A DNA stretch of 64,000 nucleotides, taken from assembly GCF_014196115.1 (NCBI RefSeq), contig NZ_JACIDB010000005.1, forward strand, positions 62,001 through 126,000, in the 5' to 3' direction. A program made the translations under genes and the position numbers. Below the pieces are notes generated by a model that was not told the DNA's origin, made no database searches, and was given only the letters and a program-made list of their open reading frames with translations. Origin of the DNA: Sphingomonas aquatilis. Lineage in GTDB: Bacteria > Pseudomonadota > Alphaproteobacteria > Sphingomonadales > Sphingomonadaceae. Shown piece by piece: positions 15,968 to 25,229 of this stretch (positions are counted from its first letter, which is position 1; every line of letters starts with the position of its first letter).

Positions 15968-17365
15968 TCAGCGCGGCAGCTCGATCGTCGCGCACAGGCC
16001 GCCGCCTGCGCGGTTCGTAAGCCGTATCTCGCCGCCGGCTTCTCGCACGATCGTCTGGGCGAGCGCGAGGCCCAGCCCGATGCCGCCGGTATCGCGGTTG
16101 CGCGAGCTTTCCAGACGGGTGAAGGGCGCGAAGACGTCGCCCAGCCGCGTTTCGGGGATGCCCGGCCCGCGGTCGCCCACCTCGATCGCGACGCGCTGCG
16201 GCTCGGCGATCAGCCGTACCTCGGCACCGCCACCATATTTCACGGCGTTCTCGATGAGGTTGCGGATCGCGCGGCGGATCAGCGAGGGGCGCAGCCGCAT
16301 GCGCAGCCGCTCGGCCTCGTCGAACGATACGTCCTGACCCAGATCGCGAAAATCCTCGACCACGGCATCGACCAATGCGGCAAGATCGACCTCGGTGACG
16401 GGTTCGCTGGGCCGGCCCATGCGTGCCAGCGACAGGATATCGTCGAGCGTCCGGTTCATTTCGGCGATCGTCTCGCTCATCCGGGCGCGATCGGTGTCGT
16501 CCTCGACCGATTCGACCCGGACGCGCAGCGCGGCGAGGGGGGTGCGAAGGTCATGGCCGATCGCGCCCAGCATCCGGTCCTTTTCGTCGAGCATCGCGGT
16601 GACGCGCGTCTGCAACTGGTTGAACGACTGGACCAGGCCGGTGATGTCGGCCGGCCCGCGCACGGGCACCGGCACCACGCCTTCGCCACTGCGCCCGAAT
16701 CGCTCGGCCGCAGCGGTCAGTTCGCGCAACGGCCGCGAGATCCGTCGCGCGATCCACAGCACCGGCAACAGCACGACCGCGTACAGGATCAACGTCTGCG
16801 CGAACAAACGCCAGAACAGCCGGATGCCGCCATTGTCACCCCAGGCGACCGTCAGCGCCAGCCACCCGTGGCCCGGCTGCTCGATCGCGACCAGCAGCGC
16901 GGCTTCCGGCCGCTCGACGTGGCGGCGATAGCGGCCCGGCCGCATCGGATTGCGCGCCTGCCATGCGTCGTCGATCGCGGCCCAGGGACGCACGCCGGTA
17001 TCGATCCGCCCAACTTCCATCCCTTGTTCGCGCAGCTGGTCGCGCAACTCGTCGGCAAAGGCGGGCAGGCGCGGCAGGTCGGCCGGGATCGCGTCGCCAT
17101 CGGCACGCCGTACGCGGCCGCGGTCGCGCAGGATCGGCCGCAGCCCCTGCGCCTCGCGTTCGACCGCATCGGCGATGCGGATCGCGACGGGCCGTGCCGC
17201 CTGCGCGAGCCGGAACTGCGCGCGGTCCCGCAGCGCCAGTCCGAAATTCACCGCCTGCGCCACGAACAGCGCCAGCGCGATCAGCACGGCCATCTGCCCG
17301 GCAAGACTGCGCGGCCACAGCCGCCGTCTGGCGCGCGGCGCCGCCGCCGCAGCGGGCTGCGTCAC
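15968..17365 (-). CDS. Two-component sensor histidine kinase
   Basis: Membrane sensor kinase of EnvZ-like layout. An N-terminal helix (about residues 20-42) and a periplasmic loop precede a second helix (about 178-200), HAMP, HisKA with the phospho-acceptor in GAIGHDLRTPLAALR, and an ATPase domain with N (LIRRAIRNLIENAVKYG), G1 (DRGPGIP) and G2 (GGIGLGLALAQTI) boxes. It has 465 residues. GTG 17365 overlaps the response-regulator stop (GTGA), so the pair is co-translated. Signal sensed is unknown. Confidence 0.94.
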   Translation of the reverse strand: MTQPAAAAAPRARRRLWPRSLAGQMAVLIALALFVAQAVNFGLALRDRAQFRLAQAARPVAIRIADAVEREAQGLRPILRDRGRVRRADGDAIPADLPRLPAFADELRDQLREQGMEVGRIDTGVRPWAAIDDAWQARNPMRPGRYRRHVERPEAALLVAIEQPGHGWLALTVAWGDNGGIRLFWRLFAQTLILYAVVLLPVLWIARRISRPLRELTAAAERFGRSGEGVVPVPVRGPADITGLVQSFNQLQTRVTAMLDEKDRMLGAIGHDLRTPLAALRVRVESVEDDTDRARMSETIAEMNRTLDDILSLARMGRPSEPVTEVDLAALVDAVVEDFRDLGQDVSFDEAERLRMRLRPSLIRRAIRNLIENAVKYGGGAEVRLIAEPQRVAIEVGDRGPGIPETRLGDVFAPFTRLESSRNRDTGGIGLGLALAQTIVREAGGEIRLTNRAGGGLCATIELPR

Positions 17366-18099
17366 AGCCGCGTCACTTCCGCGGCCAGCGTATAGCCACC
17401 GCCCCAGACGGTCTTGATGATATCGGGAGTCTTGGCGTCCGCTTCGATCTTGCGGCGCAGGCGGCTGACCTGGTTGTCGATGGCGCGATCGAACGCCGCG
17501 GCCTCGCGGCCCTGCGTCAGGTCGAGCAGCTGGTCGCGCGTCAGCACCTGCCGCGGCCGCGTCACCAGCGCCAACAGCAGATTATATTCCCCGGTCGACA
17601 GCGGCACGCTGACGCCCTCGCGATCGACCAGCGAACGCTCGCCCGTCTTCAGCACCCAGCCGGCGAAGGCATAGGAGCCGCTTTCGGGTGCATGCTGCCG
17701 CGCGCCGCCCGCGGTCAGCCGGCGCAGCACCACCTTCACCCGCGTTGCGAGCTCACGGGGCGAGAAGGGCTTGGTGACATAATCGTCCGCGCCCATTTCC
17801 AGCCCGACGATCCGGTCGGTCTCCTCGGCCTTGGCGGTCAGCAGGATGACGGGCGTGTCGCTGGTCGCGGCGATATGCCGGCACAGCGACAGGCCATCCT
17901 CGCCCGGCATCATCACGTCGAGGATGACCAGATCGATCGCATAGGCCGCCAGCCGCATCCGCGCACTTTCCGCATCGGCGGCCTGGGTCACGCGAAAGCC
18001 CTGTTTGGTAAGATATTGCGCCAGCGGCTCGCGGATCGAACGCTCGTCATCGACGAGCAGCAGGTGCTGCATGTCTCCCATAAGCTCCGGCTCTGCCAC
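17362..18099 (-). CDS. OmpR-family response regulator
   Basis: Receiver domain with the acidic pair in LLVDDERSI, phospho-acceptor Asp in LVILDVMMPGEDG and Lys in YVTKPFSPRE, then an OmpR/PhoB winged-helix DNA-binding domain. The 245-residue length fits if translation starts at GTG 18099, which has AGGAG 9 nt upstream. Internal ATGs at 18081 and 18072 are possible, while the more distal upstream start runs into the EF-hand gene. Partner of the downstream kinase. Confidence 0.94.
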   Translation of the reverse strand: MAEPELMGDMQHLLLVDDERSIREPLAQYLTKQGFRVTQAADAESARMRLAAYAIDLVILDVMMPGEDGLSLCRHIAATSDTPVILLTAKAEETDRIVGLEMGADDYVTKPFSPRELATRVKVVLRRLTAGGARQHAPESGSYAFAGWVLKTGERSLVDREGVSVPLSTGEYNLLLALVTRPRQVLTRDQLLDLTQGREAAAFDRAIDNQVSRLRRKIEADAKTPDIIKTVWGGGYTLAAEVTRL

Positions 18100-18166
18100 G
18101 CGAATCGTCTCCTGCAAAGCCGGACGGTCCGATCGGGACCGCCCGGCGCTTGCCGTCAGAATACGC

Positions 18167-18685
18167 TTATTGCGCGTCCGGCGTGCCGGCGGGCTGGCTC
18201 GCGTCGGGCGCAGCGCCGCCACGGCGACCGTGATGCATCGCGGAGCGCGCCGCCGCCATTTCGGTCGCGTCGAGCTTGCCGTCGTGGTTCGTGTCCATCC
18301 GGTCGAAGCGCGCACCCGCGCGGGCCGTGGCGTCGGCGCGGGTCAGGGTGCGACCACCATTGTTGCCACCGCGGTTCATCGCCGAAGCGTCGCCGGTGCC
18401 GCCACCGCGCTTGGCCCACATCGCAGCGCGCGCCGCGGCGCGTTCGTCGGGCGTGACGGTGCCATCATGATTGGTATCCATCGCGTCGAAACGCGCCTGC
18501 GCCTGCGCGATCACTTCCGCGCGCGTGACGGTGCCGTCGCCATTGGCGTCGGCGCGCATCATGCCGCCATGCGGACGCGCGACGGCATTGGGGGCAGGAG
18601 CGGGGGCCTGTGGCGCGGTCTGCGCCGTCGCAGCCGTTGCCAGCAGGCCGCCCACCGCCATCATCGAAATCAGAGCTGTACGCAT
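18167..18685 (-). CDS. Secreted EF-hand calcium-binding protein
   Basis: 172 residues with a signal peptide (residues 1-21, ending TAATA). Three clear EF-hand loops are visible: DANGDGTVTRAE, DTNHDGTVTPDE and DTNHDGKLDATE, plus one degenerate copy near TLTRADA. Probably exported. It lies 67 bp upstream of the response regulator on the same strand, so the three genes may share a transcript or the protein may be part of that regulatory circuit. Its partner is unknown. Confidence 0.9.
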   Translation of the reverse strand: MRTALISMMAVGGLLATAATAQTAPQAPAPAPNAVARPHGGMMRADANGDGTVTRAEVIAQAQARFDAMDTNHDGTVTPDERAAARAAMWAKRGGGTGDASAMNRGGNNGGRTLTRADATARAGARFDRMDTNHDGKLDATEMAAARSAMHHGRRGGAAPDASQPAGTPDAQ

Positions 18686-18801
18686 CGTCCTGGTCTCCAG
18701 GGGGCGGGGCCAACCCCCGCCCGACGATGCGCCTTGTCGATCAGCTCTGTCGCGCGGTCATGTCGGCCGCGCGGATTTGTGTCGCAAACTGTCGCAGCGG
18801 C

Positions 18802-19029
18802 TCAGTGCTGCGCGGCCGCCTTGGCCTGCGCCTTTTGCGCGCGTGCCTGCTTGGCATAATGGTGGTGCATGGCGGCACAGCCCGCCGCGGCACCGAGCAT
18901 GGCGTGACCCTTGCCGACGAAATGACCGGCTGCCGCGCCGGCGGCGGCACCGCGCAGACACCCCTTGGCCAGAGCGGGCTGGGCAGAGGCCATCATCAGC
19001 GGAATGGCGATAAAGGCAAGCTTACGCAT
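18802..19029 (-). CDS. Small exported glycine-zipper-like protein
   Basis: 75-residue hypothetical protein with a signal peptide ending QPALA, then a Gly/Ala-rich stretch (GAAAGAAAGHFVGKGHAM) resembling a glycine zipper, and an Ala/Lys/Gln tail. ATG 19029 has GGAG 8 nt upstream; the frame opens further upstream but lacks a signal sequence there. Function unknown. Glycine-zipper proteins are often small envelope or outer-membrane-associated proteins. Confidence 0.78.
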   Translation of the reverse strand: MRKLAFIAIPLMMASAQPALAKGCLRGAAAGAAAGHFVGKGHAMLGAAAGCAAMHHHYAKQARAQKAQAKAAAQH

Positions 19030-19234
19030 CGTGCATTCTCCACATCGAAGAGCTGCAATATAGGGGAGCCGCCGAGTCCTGTCCCGTGAACAATAGTTCA
19101 CCTTTCCGTCAGATAACCGGCGCTTAAGACAAGGGGCGTCACCTGTGTCGAACGCTGGGATGCGGCAGGTTTAGTATCAATAGTGGAAACCTACCGGGTG
19201 CAGGGCAGGATTGCTTCATCGGCGCAGAGGGCGA

Positions 19235-20029
19235 TCAGGCAAAGACCGCCACGCTCTGCATCTGATCCGCGATCGCCGTGCCGTCGGCGGACCAGATCCC
19301 CATCCGCTGGCTGGAACTGCCGTCGCGCGCATGCCCTGCCACCGCCTGCAGCAGCCACCAGCCATCCTGTGTCACTGGCGCATCGGACAGCAGATTCAGC
19401 TGCCACGTCATCGAGCTGACCGGCGCCGGCCCGCCGAGCAGCTTCATCGCGGCGGGCGGCAGGCAGTCGGCGACCGCCATCAGCTCGACCATCGGATGCA
19501 GCCCCTCGCGGTCCTTCAGCCGGACCCAGCGCAGCCACTCCGCAGGGCCGGCGCCGGGCGCATCGACCAGCTCGAAATTGCCGGTGAAGGGCACGGCGGG
19601 ATGGCCGCGCAGGATCCGGTCGTCGGGTCCGGGCGGCGATACCGCCGGGCCGGCCGGGGCGCGCTGATCGAGCCGCGACGGCACCGGCCCCATGAAGACG
19701 AAGGTCGCGCGCAAGCCCAGGCCCGCCTCGCTCGTCACGTCTGCCTGGACGAAGGCGGCGTTGCGTCCGCGCCGCAGACGCTCGGCACGGATCGTGATCG
19801 CGCCGCTCAGCGGGCCGATGAACGCGACCAGCGCCGAGCGCAGCGGGGGCAGATCGCTGTCCGATGCCATGGCGGCATGCAAGGCGAGCGCCGACGACAG
19901 GCCGCCATACGCCGTGCGGCCCTGCAACCAGTTATCCGGCACGACGCCCGTCCAGCCGCCCGCGTCCGGCTGCAAACCGGCGATAATGTCGCGTAAAGGG
20001 ACGAGGGCGGGGTCGGTGGTCGGGCTCAT
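19235..20029 (-). CDS. Acyl-CoA thioesterase family protein (double hot-dog)
   Basis: 264-residue protein with the TesB-like double hot-dog layout. An N-terminal half contains GRTAYGGLSSALALHAAM and a C-terminal half LLGGPAPVSSMTWQLNLL. It probably hydrolyses acyl-CoA; the substrate is unknown. It lies 64 bp downstream of the MFS gene on the same strand and may be its operon partner. It is distinct from the TesB-type gene at 31.8-32.7 kb. Confidence 0.82.
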   Translation of the reverse strand: MSPTTDPALVPLRDIIAGLQPDAGGWTGVVPDNWLQGRTAYGGLSSALALHAAMASDSDLPPLRSALVAFIGPLSGAITIRAERLRRGRNAAFVQADVTSEAGLGLRATFVFMGPVPSRLDQRAPAGPAVSPPGPDDRILRGHPAVPFTGNFELVDAPGAGPAEWLRWVRLKDREGLHPMVELMAVADCLPPAAMKLLGGPAPVSSMTWQLNLLSDAPVTQDGWWLLQAVAGHARDGSSSQRMGIWSADGTAIADQMQSVAVFA

Positions 20030-20093
20030 CGGCGTAGGCTAGGGCAAGGTCCGCGCCGACGCCATACGCAATGTTCGAAATCGCCCGGCATCA

Positions 20094-21290
20094 TCACCCG
20101 GCCGCCCGCACCCGCGTCATCACGATGGCACCCGCCGCCAGCGCCAGCACGCCCGCGATGACGAAGGATGCGCCGGGAAACCCGTGGGCGAGGCCCCAGG
20201 CGAGCACCTGCGTCAGCAGCAGCGGCGCGACGATCGCCGACACGCTGCCCATCGCGCCCAGTCCGCCCTGCAACTGCCCCTGCCGCGATGCGTCGACCAT
20301 GCGTGACACCATGGCCTGCATCGCCGGCATGGCGAATCCATCGAAGGCGCTGACGGCGAACAGCACATAGACCTGCCACCCCTGGGTCACGCCGCCGAAC
20401 GCCAGGAACGACAGGCCGGCCGCGGTCAGCCCGATCAGCAGCGCGCGCCGCTCCCCCAGCCGCGCGATGGCCGGCCCGGTCAGTCCACCCTGCACGATCG
20501 TCGCCACCACGCCGACAAAGGCGAGGCTCCAGCCGATCGCCTTGGCATCCCAGCCGAGCTGCGCGGTGGCCCAAAAGCTCCAGGTCGCCGGATAGACCAT
20601 GTGCGCCAATTGCCACAGAAACATCGCGATCAGCAGCGGCGCGGCATTGCCAGCGTGGAACAGCGGCCGGAACGCCCCGATGACATGCGCGTCGCGCAGG
20701 CGGAACGGCCGCCGGTTCTCGGGCGCCAGCGTCTCCGGCATCGCCACCAGCATCACGACCGCATTGACCAGCGCCAGCAGCGCCGCTGCGACGAACGGCG
20801 CCCTGGGCCCCCATAGCGAGAACAGTCCGCCCAGCGCCGGGCCGATGATGAAGCCCAGGCCGAACGCCGCGCCGATCAGTGCAAAGGTGCCGCCGCGCTT
20901 GTCGGGCGGCGTCACGTCGGCGATCACCGATCCGGCAGGGCCATAGACCGCGCCCGCAATCCCGGCGATCGCGCGTCCGGCAAACAGCCAGCCGACGCTC
21001 GGCGCGACCGCCATCACCGCATAATCCAAGCCGAAACTCACCATCGAGGCGATCAGCACCGGCCGCCGCCCGAACCGATCGGACAGATTGCCGAGCACCG
21101 GCCCCGCAAAGAATTGTGCGCCAGCATAGACGACGAGCATCCACCCGGCGATCCGCGTCGCCTGTTCGATGTCCGTCTCGCCCAGGCTGCGCAGCAGCGC
21201 GGGGAAGACGGGCGCGACGATGCCGAAGCCGATCGTGTCGATCAGGACCGCTGCCAGCGCGATCGGCTCCGCCTTATGCTCGAACCGCAT
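20094..21290 (-). CDS. MFS transporter, TetA-like drug exporter family
   Basis: Twelve-helix major facilitator with the motif A loop GNLSDRFGRRPVL between helices 2 and 3 and the GGxLxxxxGPRAPF-like region typical of the tetracycline-resistance (DHA1) family. ATG 21290 (MRFEHKAEPIAL) has GGGAG close upstream and gives 398 residues, the family size; the longer open frame has no membrane logic. Substrate cannot be inferred. Likely proton-coupled efflux. Confidence 0.9.
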   Translation of the reverse strand: MRFEHKAEPIALAAVLIDTIGFGIVAPVFPALLRSLGETDIEQATRIAGWMLVVYAGAQFFAGPVLGNLSDRFGRRPVLIASMVSFGLDYAVMAVAPSVGWLFAGRAIAGIAGAVYGPAGSVIADVTPPDKRGGTFALIGAAFGLGFIIGPALGGLFSLWGPRAPFVAAALLALVNAVVMLVAMPETLAPENRRPFRLRDAHVIGAFRPLFHAGNAAPLLIAMFLWQLAHMVYPATWSFWATAQLGWDAKAIGWSLAFVGVVATIVQGGLTGPAIARLGERRALLIGLTAAGLSFLAFGGVTQGWQVYVLFAVSAFDGFAMPAMQAMVSRMVDASRQGQLQGGLGAMGSVSAIVAPLLLTQVLAWGLAHGFPGASFVIAGVLALAAGAIVMTRVRAAG

Positions 21291-21427
21291 GCCCCACTCC
21301 CCACACGTGTCGGCGCTCTTGTGCCGCAAGCCGCGCGCCAAGCCAATGCGGGGCTTTGCACGCCCGATCATTCATGGCATGGCTATCCGCAGCATACCCG
21401 ATCTTCAGATTCGGGATCAGGAGAGAC

Positions 21428-22651
21428 ATGATGGCGACTGCCCTCACCGCCGACGCCCCCACCGATCCGCTCGACGCCTTCCGCACGGAGGCCCGCGATT
21501 GGCTGGCTGCGCATTTCCCCAAGGCCCTGGCGCATAAGGATGGCGGCATGTCTGCCGTCGAAGGCCCGCACGATCCCACGCCCGACGAAGCCGCCTGGAC
21601 GAAGGCGATGGGCGAGAAGGGGTGGGGCGTCCCCACCTGGCCCGCGCAATATGGCGGCGGTGGCCTCAGCCGGGCCGAGGCGCGCGTGCTGCAAGAGGAA
21701 ATGGCGCGGATCGGCGCGTGGAATCCGATCGGCGGCATGGGCGTGATGATGTTCGGCCCGACGCTGCTCGAATATGGCACAGAGGCGCAGAAGCAGGAGC
21801 ATATCCCCGCCATCGCGCGCGGCGAGGTGCGCTGGTGCCAGGGCTATTCCGAACCCGGCGCCGGCTCCGATCTCGCGTCCTTGCAGACCTTCGCCGAGGA
21901 CAAGGGCGACCATTATCTCGTCAACGGGCAGAAGACCTGGACGTCCGGCGGCCAATGGGCCGACAAATGCTTCGCGCTCGTCCGCACCGACAAGACGAAG
22001 AAGCATGAAGGCATCAGCTTCCTGCTGATCGACATGGATGCCCCCGGCGTCGAAGTGAAGCCGATCCGCCTGATTTCCGGCTCGTCGCCCTTCTGCGAAA
22101 CCTTCTTCACCGACGTGAAGGTGCCGAAGGAAAACCTCGTCGGGCATGAAGGCGAAGGCTGGACGATCGGCAAGCGCCTGCTCCAGCACGAACGCTCCAG
22201 CCTGTCGGGTGGCGGCGGCTCGGCCGGGCGGCTGCTCGCCGGCAAGCCGCTCAGCGAGATCGCCAAGGCCTATCGCGGCACCGACGAACAGGGCCGCATC
22301 GCCGATCCCGACCTGCGCACCCGCATCATCCGCCACGAAATGGACGTGCGCGCCTTCGTCCTGACGCTGCGCCGCGCTGCGGCCGAGGCGAAGTCGAACC
22401 AGGGACCGTCCGCCGCGACCTCGATCATGAAGAACGTCGGCGCGCGCATCACGCAGGACCGCGCCGAACTCGCGATCGAAATCATGGGGATGAATGGCCT
22501 CGGCTGGGAAGGCGAGGGGTTCACCGACGACGAACTGGCGCAGACCCGCACGTGGCTGTGGGGCAAGGCGGTGTCGATCTACGGCGGCAGCTCCGAAATC
22601 CAGAACAACATCGTCGCCAAGCGCATCCTCGGGATGCTGGACCACCAGTAA
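21428..22651 (+). CDS. Acyl-CoA dehydrogenase, larger partner of pair 1
   Basis: FAD-dependent acyl-CoA dehydrogenase (407 residues). It shows WCQGYSEPGAGSDLAS in the middle domain and VSIYGGSSEIQNNIVAKRI at the C-terminus. The Glu of the usual YEGT motif is replaced by Gly (YGGS), so the catalytic base must lie elsewhere, as in some family branches. AGGAG precedes ATG 21428. A second dehydrogenase gene follows after 55 bp, suggesting a heteromeric enzyme as described for some steroid and side-chain dehydrogenases. Substrate unknown. Confidence 0.93.
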   Translation: MMATALTADAPTDPLDAFRTEARDWLAAHFPKALAHKDGGMSAVEGPHDPTPDEAAWTKAMGEKGWGVPTWPAQYGGGGLSRAEARVLQEEMARIGAWNPIGGMGVMMFGPTLLEYGTEAQKQEHIPAIARGEVRWCQGYSEPGAGSDLASLQTFAEDKGDHYLVNGQKTWTSGGQWADKCFALVRTDKTKKHEGISFLLIDMDAPGVEVKPIRLISGSSPFCETFFTDVKVPKENLVGHEGEGWTIGKRLLQHERSSLSGGGGSAGRLLAGKPLSEIAKAYRGTDEQGRIADPDLRTRIIRHEMDVRAFVLTLRRAAAEAKSNQGPSAATSIMKNVGARITQDRAELAIEIMGMNGLGWEGEGFTDDELAQTRTWLWGKAVSIYGGSSEIQNNIVAKRILGMLDHQ

Positions 22652-22706
22652 CCGGCACCAATAACCGCCACCAACACCCGCGCACCCAAACTCAGGAGCT
22701 CACGGC

Positions 22707-23771
22707 ATGGCCGTCCTCACCGAAGAACAGACGATGCTGCGCGACATGGCGCACGAATGGGGTGACAACGAATCCCCGGTCACCGCCTTCCGCCGCCTGC
22801 GCAATGCCGCGCCCGCGGAAGGGTTCGACGTCAACGCCTGGGGCGACATGGGCCAGATGGGCTGGGGCGGGATCGTCGTGCCCGAAGCGCATGGCGGCTC
22901 GGAACTCGGCTATCTGTCGCTCGGCATGGTGATCGAACAGCTCGGCCGCACGCTCGTCGCGCATCCGCTTGGCTCCACAGGCCCGGCGGCAACGGCGATC
23001 GTGCTCGGCGACAGCGACGCCGCCAAATCCGAATGGCTGCCGCGCATCGCGAGTGGCGAGGCGGTGGCGACGCTCGCCATCGACGAAGGCCCGCTCCACG
23101 GCGGCCCCATCGATACCCGCGTCGAGGACGGCCGCCTCACCGGCACCAAGGCGTTCGTTGCGGAGGGGGACAGCGCCGCGGCCTTCGTCGTCGCCGCCGC
23201 CGATGGTCTGTATCTCGTGGCGGGCGACGAGGGCGTCACCCGCTCCACCCGCCGCATGGCCGATGCACGCAGCCATGCCGAAGTCCGTTTCGACAAGGCT
23301 CCGGCGACCCGGCTCGGCGGCACGGACCTTACGGCCAACATCGTCGACCACGCCACCGCGCTGGTCACCGCCGAAATGCTCGGCCTCGCCGAACAGGCGT
23401 TCGCCACCACCAACGATTATCTCAAGACGCGCGTCCAGTTCGGCCAGCAGCTCAGCACCTTCCAGGCGCTGCAGCACCGCATGGCCAAGATGCTGACCGA
23501 GCTCGAACTCATGCGATCGGTGGTGGAGGGGGCGCTGGAGGCGATCGATGCGCGCCGCAGCGACCTTTCGCAGAGCGTCAGCCTCGCCAAGGCGGTGGCG
23601 GGCGATACATTGCGCCTCGTCAGCCGCGAAATGATCCAGCTGCATGGCGGCATCGGCATGACCGACGAACATGACGCCGGCTTCTACATGAAGCGCGCGG
23701 CGGTGCTGGAGGCGATGTGGGGCAATGCCGCCTTCCATCGCGAACGCTTCGCACAGCTCGCCGGCTATTGA
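22707..23771 (+). CDS. Acyl-CoA dehydrogenase, smaller partner of pair 1
   Basis: 354-residue acyl-CoA dehydrogenase homologue, shorter than the ~380-400-residue norm. The flavin-binding middle domain is reduced (no WCQGYSEP-type motif), but the C-terminal helical domain keeps RVQFGQQLSTFQALQHRMAK and QLHGGIGMTDEHDAG. AGGAG lies upstream of the ATG. Arrangement and divergence suggest it pairs with the preceding gene product rather than acting alone. Confidence 0.92.
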   Translation: MAVLTEEQTMLRDMAHEWGDNESPVTAFRRLRNAAPAEGFDVNAWGDMGQMGWGGIVVPEAHGGSELGYLSLGMVIEQLGRTLVAHPLGSTGPAATAIVLGDSDAAKSEWLPRIASGEAVATLAIDEGPLHGGPIDTRVEDGRLTGTKAFVAEGDSAAAFVVAAADGLYLVAGDEGVTRSTRRMADARSHAEVRFDKAPATRLGGTDLTANIVDHATALVTAEMLGLAEQAFATTNDYLKTRVQFGQQLSTFQALQHRMAKMLTELELMRSVVEGALEAIDARRSDLSQSVSLAKAVAGDTLRLVSREMIQLHGGIGMTDEHDAGFYMKRAAVLEAMWGNAAFHRERFAQLAGY

Positions 23772-23870
23772 CGGATACGGGGCGGCCGATGCGCCGCCCC
23801 GCCCAATATTTGCGCCCCGGTCTTCCGCGCGTCCGTGCTTGCGTCGCGTAGGTCGCTGCGGGGCTAACGC

Positions 23871-25130
23871 TCACGCGTCGTGAAGGGCGCGGTCGTCGAA
23901 CAGGCCAAAGAACAAGGTCGAGGCATACATCGCCACCGCGCGTTCGCGTGGCATCGTTCCCGCCCATTTCCGCATATCGAATGCCGCGTTCTGCAGGGCC
24001 ATCAGCGCCTGCGCCGCCACCAGCGCATCGACCGGGCGGATCGATCCTTCGGCGATGCCATCCATCATCGTGCCCGCGAAGCGCCGCGCGATCCGGTTGG
24101 ATCGGTCGACCATCGCGGTCCGCACGATCGCCGGCAGGCCCGACAGCGCCGTCGTCCGCAGCAGCGGTGCGCGCTCGGCGAACTGCACGTCCAGCAGCGT
24201 CGCGATCGTGCTCGACAGCCGCTGCCAGTGGCTGCCGCCGGTCTCATCCGCCAGTCGCTGCGCATCGCTGATCGTGTCGAAGCTGCGCCGATAGCAGGCG
24301 ATGACCAGATCGTCCTTGGCGTCGAGGTGATGGTAGAAGCTGCCCTTGGTGACGTTCAGCTCCGCCGCGATCCGCTGCACCGATGCGCCCCGATAGCCCA
24401 GTTCGTTGATCAGCCGCGTCGCCGCCAGCAGGAAGGCCGCGCGCCCCGGCTCGGTCTCTTCATGGCTCAGATCGATCGGCTGGGGCGCCCAACGCGCGTG
24501 CGGCGCGGCGATGCCATGTTCGAACACGTCCATCAGCCGCGCTTCGATCCGATCGTATTGATCCGGTTCGTAGCGCAACACCCAGATCGGCAGCCAGAAG
24601 GTGTTTTCCAGCAGCACGTGCGCCCGCGCACCGAACAGGTCCGTCTCCGCGCGGCTGGCGGCAGGGCCCCATAGGGAGCGCGTGCGCCGGAACACCTCGC
24701 GCCAGCGATTCAGCAATCGGGTACGGTTTGGCTCCTCGCTGGCGCGCAGGTCGGACAGGACCGCCATCGCGCGATCCTCGCCGCGCTGCACGCGCGCCAG
24801 CCTGTCCATGATGAGGCCAAGGTAGCGGCGCACGCGTGCCTGCGGCGTCGGTTGGGCGAGTGCATCGTCCAGCATGGCGAGCAGCTGGTCGAGCGTATGT
24901 TCGAACGCCGCCGCCGCCAGGTCTTCCTTGCGCTTGAAATAATAGGTGACGCTGGTCGTGTTCAGCCCTACGCGGCGCGCCACGTCGGCGAAGGTCATGC
25001 CCTTCGCGCTCTGTTCGTTGATCGCCTCCGCTGCGGCGGACAGGATCGCATCGCGCTTCGCCCGGAAGCGCTTGGTGCCCTGTTCCTCCGCCCCGACGGT
25101 TTCGTCGGCATCCGCCCCCGTTTGTTCCAT
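23871..25130 (-). CDS. TetR-family regulator with two TetR domains in tandem
   Basis: 419 residues, twice the usual TetR length, with two helix-turn-helix domains. The first is TFADVARRVGLNTTSVTYYF (residues about 45-65) and the second ASVQRIAAELNVTKGSFYHH (about 247-266). Each is followed by a ligand-type helical region. It is divergent from the acyl-CoA dehydrogenase at 25287, and a perfect palindrome lies between them. By analogy with FadR/PsrA-type TetR proteins it probably senses an acyl-CoA, but that is inference. Confidence 0.9.
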   Translation of the reverse strand: MEQTGADADETVGAEEQGTKRFRAKRDAILSAAAEAINEQSAKGMTFADVARRVGLNTTSVTYYFKRKEDLAAAAFEHTLDQLLAMLDDALAQPTPQARVRRYLGLIMDRLARVQRGEDRAMAVLSDLRASEEPNRTRLLNRWREVFRRTRSLWGPAASRAETDLFGARAHVLLENTFWLPIWVLRYEPDQYDRIEARLMDVFEHGIAAPHARWAPQPIDLSHEETEPGRAAFLLAATRLINELGYRGASVQRIAAELNVTKGSFYHHLDAKDDLVIACYRRSFDTISDAQRLADETGGSHWQRLSSTIATLLDVQFAERAPLLRTTALSGLPAIVRTAMVDRSNRIARRFAGTMMDGIAEGSIRPVDALVAAQALMALQNAAFDMRKWAGTMPRERAVAMYASTLFFGLFDDRALHDA

Positions 25131-25229
25131 CCGGCCAGTCTATCAATGCCGCTTTCGAAGAAACAGTGTTTTCTTGGGGTGTCCGGCGTCAGGCGTGAAA
25201 AAGCCATCGGAAGCGGGCGGATGGGACTT

